A stretch of DNA of 64,000 nucleotides, taken from positions 29,737,001 to 29,801,000 of the forward strand of contig JBAIAC010000014.1 in the NCBI GenBank assembly GCA_037349315.1. The letters run 5' to 3'. The DNA is from Chelydra serpentina (taxonomy: Eukaryota; Chordata; Testudines; Chelydridae). The notes below the pieces were generated by a model that was given only the letters and a program-made list of their open reading frames with translations, was not told the origin of the DNA and made no database searches. This document shows, piece after piece, positions 45,871 through 57,600 of this stretch (position 1 is the first letter of the stretch; every line of letters begins with the position of its first letter). A program made the position numbers and the translations under genes.

Positions 45871-48655
45871 CAGAATATTGTTGACTTGTATTTCTGCTCC
45901 CAGTAGATAAACTTGATACATTGCCTTTTGTTTTTGAGAGAGAGAGTTTTAGCCTCTAGTAGCCAGACCACCTTGTATTATGATCCTGGCAGATTTTGCA
46001 GTAGAAGCAAGAGCAAGCCAGTTAAACACTTGGATTGGCGGCCTTCAAGGGATGTATAGATCCTAGAAGAACTGGTGTTAATCATTCTGTATGTGGCTGT
46101 TTCCCCTCTTAAAGCCATACCTAGTGTTTCAAGTGAGATTTACACCATGGTTCAGATTAAAAGATCCAACAGCACCTTTTCAAAGAGTAGTGGTATTTAT
46201 CCTCTTATCCTGGCTATGTTCAAAAATTAATTGTATTCTGTCTACATAAATTCCCCATGCCGTTTAAACTGGATAAGATTGTGGGTGTGTTGTGTACCTT
46301 AACTTTATTTCTTGGTTTTCAGAGGTTTCAATTTAGCCACTCTACACATTCTGGAAGGGCACAAGGTACCACTGGGCATCCTTAATTATGTGTTAAAGTT
46401 TTTTCGGAATTTAATTTTCTTGGTTTTAAAAGAAAAGAAAATTCTCAGTAACCCAATGTACCACACAGCCCAGCTCTCACCCTTCACTGCTTCTGGTTGC
46501 TTTGCTTGGCAATACCCTGTCACAGAATACACTGGGTGCATGTTAATTCCTTCATTGCCTCTGCATCATCTCTTGTCTCTTTGCCTGTCCAGCACAGCTT
46601 GGTTCTCTCTCCTCCCCACAAGAGGCAGGTGTCACCATCAAACTTGCCGGTTGAGAAACTGTAGAGCGTGCAGGAACAGTGCAGGGGCTAGCAGGAAGTC
46701 AGTGAGGATTTTTTTTGGTGTGGACACACATAGGAGACATGGATGTGGAGGTTTTGGGGGGACAGATAAAGACCCCATTATCCCTTGCTGTCCAGCTTGG
46801 CCCCCACCTTTCTACCGCCTCTTTAATGTACTGTTCCAACACCCTCCCTCATGTTCTCTCTCACTTTTCTGATCTCCCATTTTCTCTAACTGCTCAGAGA
46901 CCCCATACTGCTCCAGTTCTTCTAACAGTCCGTCCATCACACCCATTGCTCTGACTACCTGCTTTTCTGAGCCCCACACAAATATCCCTCTATTGCTCTA
47001 AGCTCCCTTGTCCCATCAACTTCACCCACCCTCCTTGCCACTCCATTCCCAGGTAAGCTCATAGGACCATGGGACCAGCTGGACACAGGAAGGGTCCAAA
47101 GGAGTGGAGCTGTGGAATCCCTACCCCAGACCTGAAGCTGGTGTCTGGGGAAGGGCTTTACACATCCATTTGCAGCATAGGAGGTTTGAAGAGGCCCGTT
47201 CAGATGAATGAGAACACCCAATAGAGATTAATAGAGCCTGAAAAATAGCTCTGGGATGTGTGAACTGTTCCATTCATCTCTGTCAATTTTATCATTCCCC
47301 AGGACATCTTCAGGGGCAGCTGCCAGCCAGATCCCAGCTTACCTTGGAGCAGCAGGAAGGGAGGGCTCAGGGCACCTCCAGAACCCAGCTACATAGAGGG
47401 TGGGTAGGGTCCCTGCCCTCCTCGGCGTTGGGAATCACTGTTGCCCCATTCACCTCTCCCCACTTTGTGAGGCATATCCCCCTCCGGGCCCTGGCTATTG
47501 CCCTGATAGATGGGACTGTGAATGGGAGGTATCTTTCCTCACCACCTGGCCTCACCACGATAAGGGGAGGGGTATCTTCTTCAATTAGAAGGGGAGGATA
47601 TAAGCTAAGGGGCCTCTCTGACACCCATCCTTATGTCTATGCACTACAGTTTAGCTTGCACTGACCTAGAGTTCCAAACTCCAAGGTTAAAAACTTCAAT
47701 ATTGCTTTCCCAAAGGATCAGTGGGTGCCATGCACTAATTGAGATAAATGCCAAGTAATTGAGATCAAACGAGGAACAATTAAAGCCATAGTTTGAGACC
47801 CAGATATGTGGGCAGAAGAATGAATTGTTTTGTAAAATTCTGGGGTTTTCTGGGGGACCTCTATCTTGGGAACTACTTGCTCAAATGACCCCAAATTTGG
47901 ATCCTAATGCTACCTAGCACCCCCATAAGGCACAGTAAATTTCAAGACCATCTGAGTGAGCCTATGGATTTTAGAATATTTAGAACAGTTCATCTTTAAA
48001 CAGAAAAGGACACTCAACCCTAACTATAGCACAGCAATCATGGTAGTCAATTTGACTTGTTAAGCAAAGATGTTTTGTATGAGAATTCTAACTATCCAAG
48101 CAAATGAAGTGTTATCTGTAGAGTCACTTCAGTGGGACAGTGCAGGAGCATATGTTAGCACCAAGTGCCTCATTATAGTGGACACGTTACCTTTTCTGAG
48201 CCAAAGGAATATGAACAGTGGAGGAAGGAAGTTTCTGAGAAAACATGCTACATTTCTCAGGAACAGAGTTGAACAAAAATGAAGCATAGACAGCATGCAT
48301 GTGCACCTGTTCTGAAAGTTGGCAGACAGTGAAATTCAGGCCTCTGAAGAGTGAAGGTATGCTTCCTAAAGAAAAGTAATTACTTTGAAAGTCACTCTTT
48401 AAAAAGCTATAGTATAGTGGAAATGAATTTTTTTTTTCCTGTGCTTCATGGTCTACCCTCTTCTCATGACACTGCATTACTGTCTTTAATATGACAACAG
48501 TCAGTTTCCAAGCCAATGTATACCATGAGATTGTAGGACTGCTCTGCCATACTCTCTACTAGACAGTAATTTGACTAAAATGTTCTGCTCTGAAAGATCC
48601 GTTGTTAAAATAGTAATTTTTCTCACCAGAAAGATTTGTCTATTTTAGTGACTAA
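45870..48655 (+). other. PPAT intron 1, central part
   Basis: No exon recognised. A 186-codon open frame at 46312-46872 and a 134-codon frame at 47260 have no domain, no splice logic and low-complexity patches. A CT-rich segment at 46460-47500 is probably repeat-derived. Confidence 0.4.
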
Positions 48656-48660
48656 ACTAA

Positions 48661-49369
48661 GGCTATGGCTACACTTGCAGATGTAGAGCGCTTTGAGTTA
48701 AACCAGCCTTTGGAGAGCACACTAGGGAAAGCGCTGCAGTCTGTCCACACAGACCGCTGCAAGCGCACTGGAGTGGCCACATTTGCAGCACTTGCAGAAG
48801 CATTGGGAGCGGTGCATTATGGGCAGCTATCCCAGAGTTCAAGTGGCTGCAACATGCTTTTCAAATGCAGGGGGTGGGGTGAGGTGAGGTGGACTGTGAC
48901 AGGAGTGTGTTGTGTGTATGCGGGGGAGAGAGAGAGAGTGTGTGTGTGTTTTTGGAGTGCTGAGAGTATGTCAGCATGCTGTCTTATAAGTTCAGACCCC
49001 CCTCATCCCCCACTCACAGCAAACATTTACTGTTGCATATAAGCAGCCGGGAGCAGCTGTGAAACAGCACTTCTGCATTCCTCAGCTGATTTCACAACAA
49101 AGAGAAGAGAGGTCACTTGATTTAAGGGGATTATGGGACGTTTCTAGAGGTCAATCAGAGCGCAGTAACTTAACTCCTTGTTCACACTGACCCTGGGGCA
49201 TCTCAGCCAAGTTGCAAGAGCTGTTATCCCTCTCAAGGAGGTAGAGTACCAGGCGCACTCTAGCCAGGGAGTAAGAGCGCTCTAGGTGCCTTGCCAGTGT
49301 AGACGGGGAGTAAGGTAGAGCGCTCTAGGTGGCTTTATTGCAGTATAAAGTGCAAGTGTAGCCAAGGCC
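48661..49369. mobile_element. 709-bp PIF/Harbinger-like non-autonomous element
   Basis: Ends GGCTATGGCTACACTTGCA and TGCAAGTGTAGCCAAGGCC match as inverted repeats at 17 of 19 positions. TAA flanks both sides (48658-48660 and 49370-49372). The interior has repeated GAGCGCTCTAGGTG and a GA/GT simple repeat near 48925-48950. No transposase frame is visible. Confidence 0.75.
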
Positions 49370-49734
49370 TAAGATTATCTTTGTTTGGTGTGGGGAGGAG
49401 GGAGGCTTGTGTGGGGTTTTTTTTGTTTTGTTTGCTGCAGAACAATGCTGTGGGGGGAGACTGGGATTCTGCTTCTGGCTTGTGCCTCATTGAGAGAATT
49501 GTCTTTTCTGCAGTGATAGCCCAGGGGTAGATAACTGTGAGTTCTAATGGCACTGTATCCTAGCTTGAATGAGAGTCGTCAGACTGCAATGGACCTAAAC
49601 CCACTGTCTGTACTAGCAACACAAAGTAGCTGAGTCCCCACTGCATTACTAGCTCCAGAGTTAACACTACTAGAGCGTCTAAGCCCCTTCCTGGTGGGCC
49701 AACTAACTCCAGTTAGGCAGTGCTTTAAACTCAC

Positions 49735-50293
49735 TGTAAATACTTCCTCTTGTTTGTATTAAACCTGCTGCCTATTTTTTCATTGGGTGATCCCTGATTT
49801 TTGTATTGTGGGAAAGAGTAAATAATACTTCTCTATTCACTGTTTTCACATCATTCATTATTTTATAGACCTATCCTATCCTTTGTTAGTGATTTCTTTT
49901 CTAAAATGAACAGCCCCTTCTAATATTTTTTGTTTCTCCTCATATGAAAGCCATTAGATACCCTTGATCATTTTTGTTGCCTTTCTCAGAACCTTTTTCC
50001 AGTTCCACTGTATTGTTTTTGAGATGGGACGATCAGAACTGGGCACAGTATTCAAGGTGTGGGTGCACCATGGATTTATATAATGGTATTATAATAATTA
50101 GTCTTATTTTTTTTACCCCTTTCCTATTAGTTCCTCACATTCTGTTATCCTTTTTGACTGCTGCTGTGCGCGAGCTGAATTTTTCAGAGAACTATCCATG
50201 GTGACTCTAAAATCAACTTTTTGAGCGATAGCAGCTAATTTAGAAGCCATCATTACATATATGTAGTTGGGACTTTTTTCTAATGTGCTGCTG
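49735..50293 (-). mobile_element. CR1 LINE fragment
   Basis: Antisense CR1 ORF2/3' text (AAACCTGCTGCCTATTTTTT, TTGAGATGGGACGATCAGAA, CAAGGTGTGGGTGCACCATG), matching 9600-10090 in order. No 3' tail; truncated on both sides. Confidence 0.7.
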
Positions 50294-51457
50294 TATAGAT
50301 TAATAGGGTCAAACAGCTTCTGCAAGGGAAAACCATGTTTGCCTGGTTTCTTAGAATTGTTTGAAAAAGTTAATAAAATAGTAGATAAAGTCAACCCAGT
50401 GAAAATAACGTAACTTGGATTTTCAGAAAGCTTTGTATAAGGCCCATCATAAGATTAACAGGGAAAATAAATAAGTATGGGGTAAGAGGCAGAGTCTTGT
50501 TGAGAACTAAAAACTGACTAAGTGATAGAAGTCATAGGGAATGGTTGCCTCTTAAAGTGGAGAGTGGATAATAAGGGGATTTCTGTATTCCTTATACATA
50601 TCAATACTTAGGCGGTAGTAGACAGTGAATTGGTTCACTGTTGACACAGAGTTGTTTCAATTATTGAAATAATAGTGGGCTATGAGAAACACCAGAAAGA
50701 TTTAGACACATTAAGGGGTGGAGTGGAATGACCATTCTCAGATATTTCTAAAATGCTTGTCACTGTAGTACGTAATTTTAATTTGAGCAAATGAAAGGTA
50801 ATGTGTCAGGTCAGATTGTCAATGTTTCATTTACTTATTTGTTGTAAATTTACAGGAAAAAGGTACCTTTCCTGGATAGCTTTATGAAAAGGTCTAGTGC
50901 AAGGCAGAGAAGTGTGACTGACACATTGGTTCTGACCAGTTGTAGCGAAACTGACTAGTCTTGTTAATTTTATACTGCTGCTTGAGCAGAAGCCCTGGCA
51001 CTAGAATTTTCTGTCTGGAGATTTAGGAAAACAGCACAGCATCAACACAATCATTTGGTGAGATTTTTGTTTTGTTCAGAGGAAGCTTGTATTTTTTACT
51101 TCCCACTCACTTTGCTAAAGGAAGTTGTGATTAAAACCTTCAAGTATTTAAAGGTTATGAATGCAGAGGAGGAGGAGTAACTGCTATGATGGTCAATAAG
51201 GGTGTACCTACAAGAGATTTAAAGCAAAGGAAAATCTAGGCTTAAAACAAGGTGAAATTTCCTTTCCATTAAGTCTGTTAATCTGTGGCATATCTTCCAA
51301 GAGCAGTGATGGGAAACCCATTCCTGTTTAGTTGTAAACAACTCAAGCACAAATTTACTGTAGAGAGGCAATCCTGTACTAGTATGAATGGACTAGATAA
51401 TCAAATAGATCTCTTACAAACAATCCACAGATGACAGATGGATTTTCTTTTTGCATG
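50294..51457. other. PPAT intron 1, left of the antisense gene
   Basis: Nothing coding recognised. It may include the 3' UTR of the minus-strand Myb/SANT gene, which ends at 51458. Confidence 0.4.
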
Positions 51458-51678
51458 CTAGTTTGGTAGAAAGTTCATTAAACCAACCTGTTGTATAGCT
51501 GGAGGATCATCATACAGCTGTGTTCTGCTGATGTCTTGTGTTTCCTCCTGTTTACAAAGCCTTTCTAAAAGTGCTTTTTTGCCTTCTGTTACTGCATGCA
51601 TTCTGTCTGTTAAACTTCTTTGAAACTGTACTACAGCTTTCTCAGAAGCATTCTTCTTAAGTGGACCAGGTGATGATT
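51458..51678 (-). CDS. Myb/SANT-like gene, last exon
   Basis: Acceptor TCTCCTACAG. Encodes SSPGPLKKNASEKAVVQFQR, then a predicted helix with Leu/Glu/Lys spacing and a stop TAG at 51458-51460. Such C-terminal helices mediate oligomerisation in trihelix proteins. Confidence 0.7.
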
Positions 51679-54600
51679 CTGTAGGAGAAAGCACAGTACG
51701 TTATTGGAGAGAGAGAGGCATAGCAATGTAAAGAGAGGACAAGTAAAGTGATGAGCCTACACTGAATAACTCTACAGATTGGCATACACTTATTTTCTAA
51801 AGCTATTATTCGTCAATCACATCTTGCTGGTGGGGATAAGAATTGCCTGATGTATTTGGGTCATAAGAGCTGGTCAGGAATTCTGTGATTAACATTTTTC
51901 TGTGGGGAAAAAAGCTGATTTGTCAAAACTGAAACTTTAATACCATGTCCAACAGGGAGTGAATCTGACCAATTTCTTGTAAAATCCACTGTTGTTAAAT
52001 CTCAGGTATTCAAACTTTTCTACTTGCCACTCACAAGTGCTCTCTTCAGACTGTTTATAAGCTGATAATAAATGAAAATATTTAATTGCCCAGACATAGT
52101 TCTTTCTTAGCTTCAGTTTATACCTTTTTTTTCTGAGCAGGTTATTCTCAGAAATGTGACATTTAGATGCTCTGCATATAGATCTGAAGTCCTTTTTGTG
52201 ACTGCAAATCTGTTTTTTATTTTTTTTTAACTTTGTGTACCCCCTGGTTCTAATCCTGCAGACCATAGTCATCCATGTCTCTCTTTTCAACACTTTGATA
52301 GCTTTGCTGTAATATGTAGACTTGTATTGCTCTAGAGATCTTGCTAGATTTCTGTGTAATGCCTACTCTTTTCTGATTTGTGTTCTATTCCTTTCTCTGT
52401 ATCCCAGTGCTTGCTTATTGTATTCTAACAGCTGCCCTATATCAAGCTGATGATGCTTCATTTTTCTCTACACTACTGTCCTCCGATCCTATCTCTGATC
52501 AGTGCATTGAATCTTGTAGCCACTTATGGTATAACTCATATGGTCACGAACAAGGAAAACCCTTTTCCTGTTAGTTGACACCTTTTCTATGTTGGGTTGA
52601 TCCATCCTATACAGTTTATCTTTAGGGAAATGACTAAAAGGTACAAATGGAAATCGTAATTAACATTTGGTTATTTAAATAGCTCTGATTTAAATCAGTC
52701 GACCCTTAACAGAGCCAATTGTTCAGCAAATAGAAGATCACTATAAGTGATGTTCTAGCTAACTATTTACATTAGCCTAGTGGGTACTGTGCCGACAGTC
52801 TCTTGTTTAATCTGTATTTCCATTATTTACTTACTAAGGAAAACATGGTACTTTTTTTTTTTTTTTTTTTTTTTTAGTTTATGCTGACACTAACACACGA
52901 GTCTTCTCCCCTTAGCGTGTTTCCTTTTGTTCATGATAGTGATTCTAGAATCTTTTCAGTATGGAAGTTATGCTCATAGGTTTATAGGCTTCTGGTGCTT
53001 TCCCTGTTGTCTTTCTCTTTAAATATGGGTGTCATGTTAGTATCTCACCAGTGTCTAGGGGACACCAAACTCTTGAGTGGTTTTTATTTGGCCTTCTTTC
53101 AGATGGCTCAGATGCCATCCATCTAGTGCAGTTTCTTTACCTTTTCTGGGGTTTTAGACTTCAAGGCCTGAAAAATTTCTGTTGCTGGCATGTGTCTCTC
53201 CCTCTTAGTGAGCACTGGGACAAAGAAATCACACAATTTCCCCACAGAATCCTGAGGAAACCTCTTGATTAGCCTAATAAGTAAGGCTATGTTTTAGTCA
53301 TGGGTATTTTTTGTAAAAGTCATGGATAGATCACAAGCAGTAAACAAAAATTCACCTGTCCATGACTTGTACTATATACCCCTGACTAAATGGGGGGGGG
53401 AGGGGAAAGAGTAAGCGAGGGGTCGGGGCAGCGGCGCGTGGCCTGGCTCTGTGCTTCCCTGGAAGTGGCGACATCCCCCTCCCTCAGCTCTTAGGCGGAG
53501 GTGCCTCTGCACCGAGCACCAACTCCGCAGCTCCCATTGGCTGGGAACTGTGGCCAATGGGAGCTGCAGGAGGCTGTGCCGGCAGGCAGAGGCAGCACAC
53601 AGAGTCCTCTGGCCGCAACTCCACCTAGGAGCTGAGGGATGTCGCCACTTCTGGGGAGTTCCCCCTCCTTCTCTCCCCCGCCCTCCCCCCCCCCCCCCCC
53701 AAGGCAAGCACCGCCCAGAGCCCTCACCCCTTCTCACACCTGGCCCGAGACTGCCCCAGCAGCAGCCTGTGCAGCTGGTCCTGGGGCTGCCCAAGCTGCT
53801 CAAGTGGCCCCCAGGCCAGCTGTACCAGCTGCTGCAGAAGTCACGGAGGTGCCGGAAAGTCACGGAATCCGTGACTTCCATGACCTCCATGACAAACTCG
53901 CAGCCTTAGTTACTAATACGTTGTTTTGATTTGTTTTACAACTTGATTGATTGTTTTACAACTTGAATATTTGATTAAACTTGCATCTGGCATTCAACTC
54001 TGCAACAATATTTGCATATGCTCAAAAAGGCAAAAAAAATCTTACCATCAGATGCTTTTCTCTTGATACCCCAAGGTCCTGTGTTTGTGATGATGTCTCC
54101 CACTGACTCTTATAAAAGAAAAACAAAGTATTCTATGAACGAATATACGTTTAGAGGTGTTCTAAAAACAGACAAACCAAAGTCTTTGATATGTAAGTAA
54201 TGTTTAGAGAAGGTGGCTCAGAGCAGCAATAGGAATGTCCTGGACAGGTTAGGTGCCACTAGAAAGTGTGTTTGCTTTCACAAATCCAATGCCCAAAATT
54301 AGATGAGCTTTGCTACAAAGTTATGACGTGTCAGTACTCCTTTCTGGTGCTGACCTGAGAGACAGCCATGAGTTGACACTGGTGTAAGATTTCATTTACA
54401 TTCTCAAATGATTCATTGTCAAATTATAGCATTACATTTTTTTCTTCAATGCAAGTTTGAGAAGACCACATTAAAATACCAAAATGAAAGCAATATCTCT
54501 AAATGTTTCTTAATAAAGAATGTAACTTGAGGTTGATTCCGTTTATGAGGTAGCTAATAATTACATCTGGGCTAAAATATAATCCTAGGCAGCGATGTTT

Positions 54601-57600
54601 ATCAGCCCAGGACACAGCTGTTATCAAATTAATGGGGAGCATTTTTTATTATATAGAAATGGGCTCCCTGTTCTTTACCCCTTCGTTTTGCTTGGATATG
54701 ATAACGCCTATGCTCTTATTTGCTACTGTTCTCAGAATTCACCATCCATATAATTTTACAAAACCTGTCTGACCACCTCTACAACCTGTCACTTCAACTA
54801 ACTCCAATGCTCAATGTCAAAGATAGCAGAAAATTGTCATGTTTATAAGTTTAGTCCTGAGAGTAGTATTTTCACTACTGTTCTAATACCTGATATGAGA
54901 TTAGAACTTTCACATCCCCAACTAGATGCAACTAGAGGTTGTCTTCTGAAGATGCAATCAACTTCATCGTAAAACCTCATCTTTCGTCTGGGATTGCCAA
55001 GATGATCATTTTCTTTTTGCAGTGCGCGATATTCATATTTTAAGTTCTTGTACTTTGTGCGACACTGCTTCCAGTCTCTGTCTATGCCAAATTTCATTAA
55101 CCTTCTGGCAATCTCCTCAAAGATTTCTTTATTTCTTGTTGCTCCTTCAAGCATTTGTTGTATCTTCTCATCTGACCATATATTTATCAGAGCTCTGACT
55201 TCATTATCACTCCAGTGTTTTCCTGCTCCTGTATCATGAACTGTAATAACCCTAAAGTGATTCTGTGCTTCATCCAAAGGAATTAAATTGTCTGAAAATA
55301 TGAATGAAAAAATTACAGGATTGCAGAATACACAAAAATAAAAGTATATCTGTAGCTGAATTTTATTCGTAATGGAGTGTGGAGTGAATTAACATTTGAA
55401 CTAGGATTTCTGAATATTTTCTCAGGAAGAACTTTAGGACTTTAAAGGTGTATATGTTGCAATAATATATAGGAACAGTTCAATCATGCATACACAAATA
55501 TTTCTCTGCAAATGAAACCTAAGTTGTCAATGCCTTCAGATGGCAACAGATTTCTGTCTGTGTGGAATGAAACATACAGTAGACAGATATTTATACAGTC
55601 AGAGAAACATGATAAGGTGGAGGTGCATAGACCAACCTTAAGAGGCTAATTAATTGAGAGGAACCATAACAGCAGAGGAAGAAAAAACCTTTGAAGTGAT
55701 AAACAAGATGGCCACACAGGTGTGAATGAGGATCGTTAACTTAAGGGAAATAGATTCAGTTCAAAAACCAGTAGGAGGACACTTCAACCTCCCTAACCAC
55801 TCAGTGACAGACTTGAGGGTCGCAGTGTTGCGACAGATTCACTCCAAAGACAGGCTTCAAAGAGAAGCTGTTGAACTCAAATTGATATGCAAACTAGATT
55901 GCATCACCTCCAGATTAAATAGGGACTTGGAATGGCTTAGCCATTACGTTAATTGAATCTATTTCCCTTACGTTAACGATCCTCATTCACACCTGTGTGG
56001 CCATCTTGTTTATCACTTCAAAGGTTTTTTCTTCCCCTGCTGTTATGGTTCCTCTCAATTAATTAGCCTCTTAAGGTTGGTCTATGCACCTCCACCTTAT
56101 CATGTTTCTCTGACTGTATAAATATCTGTCTACTGTATGTTTCATTCCATGCATCCGATGAAGTGGGTTCTAACCCACGAAAGCTTATGCTGAAATAAAT
56201 TTGTTAGAAAAACTTGTAGCACCTTAGAGACTTTCTTATTTTCGTTTTGTCTGAATAGAAGTGTAACATAATACAAGGTTTAAAAGTATCTGATGAGCTG
56301 CAGAGTTTTGGATATACTGCAGAATGAGACCAGTGATGAAAGCTAGAAAGAGACTTTTAAAAAATGATTGTCAGGATTTGCTACAACTAGAACACAAAGT
56401 TGTATTTTTGGAGCTGGCTCAGTTGAATATCTATGTAATTTAAGATTAAACAACTAAGGGTACGTCTATACTTACGCGTCCGGTCGGAGGCGCGGGATCG
56501 ATGTTCTGGGTTCGATTTATCGCGTCTTGTCTAGACGCGATAAATCGAACCAGGAAGTGCTCCGCCGTCGACGCTGGTAATCCAGCTCGACGAATGGAGT
56601 AGGCGGAGTTGACGGGGGAGCCTGCGCGCCGCGTGTGGACCCCGGGTAAGTGCTTTTTCATTCGAACTAAGATAGTTCGACTTCAGCTACGTTATTCACA
56701 TAGCTGAAGTCGCGTATCTTAGTTCGAATTTCGGGGCTAGTGTAGACCAGCCCTAAGAGTGACAGAATTTTACTAATACTTCAGTACGAGTGGAAATAAT
56801 ATAGTTAAAGAAAACAACAATGGGACAGTCCAGCAAATTAGATAAGCACAAGCTTAACTGCAGACCTGGGAATAGTTCTTTCAGCTTCTATGGGACTAGA
56901 CCCAGGCCTATAGTTAAGCACGTGCTTATGTAATTTGTTGGAATGTGACCTCTGTTCATAGTGATTGTGTGGTAGCAGCTCTCTCTGGTGCTTTTAGAGA
57001 AAGTACCTATATGCACTATGACTCTATTCTAGCAGTTCTTGCTGCTAGAACAGAGCCTAGTGTGTGGACACTGCTCCTGCCCCACTGAGTGGAGCTGGTA
57101 TAGGGACTGCTCCCAGTAAATCAAGGTATTGGAGGCCATTTCAGGAGGTTCACACCCAATAGCTGCCACAAGGATCCAGTCTGGAGGCTCAGAGCATATG
57201 TACTAGGGACTATGAGGGGATTGTGATCCCTACCATGATTATAGATGCACCCAAACTTGAGTGAAAAATACATTTTGTCTCGGGTGTAGATTAAATGATT
57301 TCACTTCAATTAACTTGAGACAGTACTGATAGAACAATAGTTGATCTAACTGAAACCCTAAAATGGGAGCAATGGTTTACAAGATGAATGTACACATTTT
57401 ACCTCCGTGTACAATCAAGACAAGTGTTTTGGTAGCTAAACATTTACTATGTCTCTCTCTGACAATTCAATTTTATCCACAACTGAACTGAAGTAGGTAA
57501 TAAACAATGGCAGCTGGAATCCACAGTAGAGATCAGATTGCCTTGGGCTATTGTGATTGAAATTACACTTTTTTTTTTTTTTTTTTTAACTGAGATAGGT

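Larger units (their letters stand above)
55563..56250 (+). mobile_element. Penelope-like element with 196-bp inverted arms and GIY-YIG fragment
   Basis: Arms 55563-55758 and 55954-56149 are reverse complements with two mismatches, about 99 percent identity. The 195-bp centre plus the right arm's first bases encode KPVGGHFNLPNHSVTDLRVA, AVELKLICKLDCITSRLNRD and a stop at 55954-55956. This matches the C-terminal part of the GIY-YIG-type endonuclease of Penelope-like elements. A hammerhead-like motif starts right after the right arm (56151). Penelope-like elements are known for inverted or partial terminal repeats. Confidence 0.8.

Noticed and set aside
46312..46872. 186-codon open frame in PPAT intron 1
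   Set aside because: No recognisable domain, no good splice sites at its edges, and it does not match any expected PPAT exon.
53372..53909. Overlapping 172- and 152-codon open frames on opposite strands
   Set aside because: Both lie in the GC-rich core of a DNA-transposon-like repeat.
55726..55956. Host gene exon for the 76-codon frame
   Set aside because: The sequence matches the tail of a Penelope-like GIY-YIG endonuclease and sits between inverted element arms.
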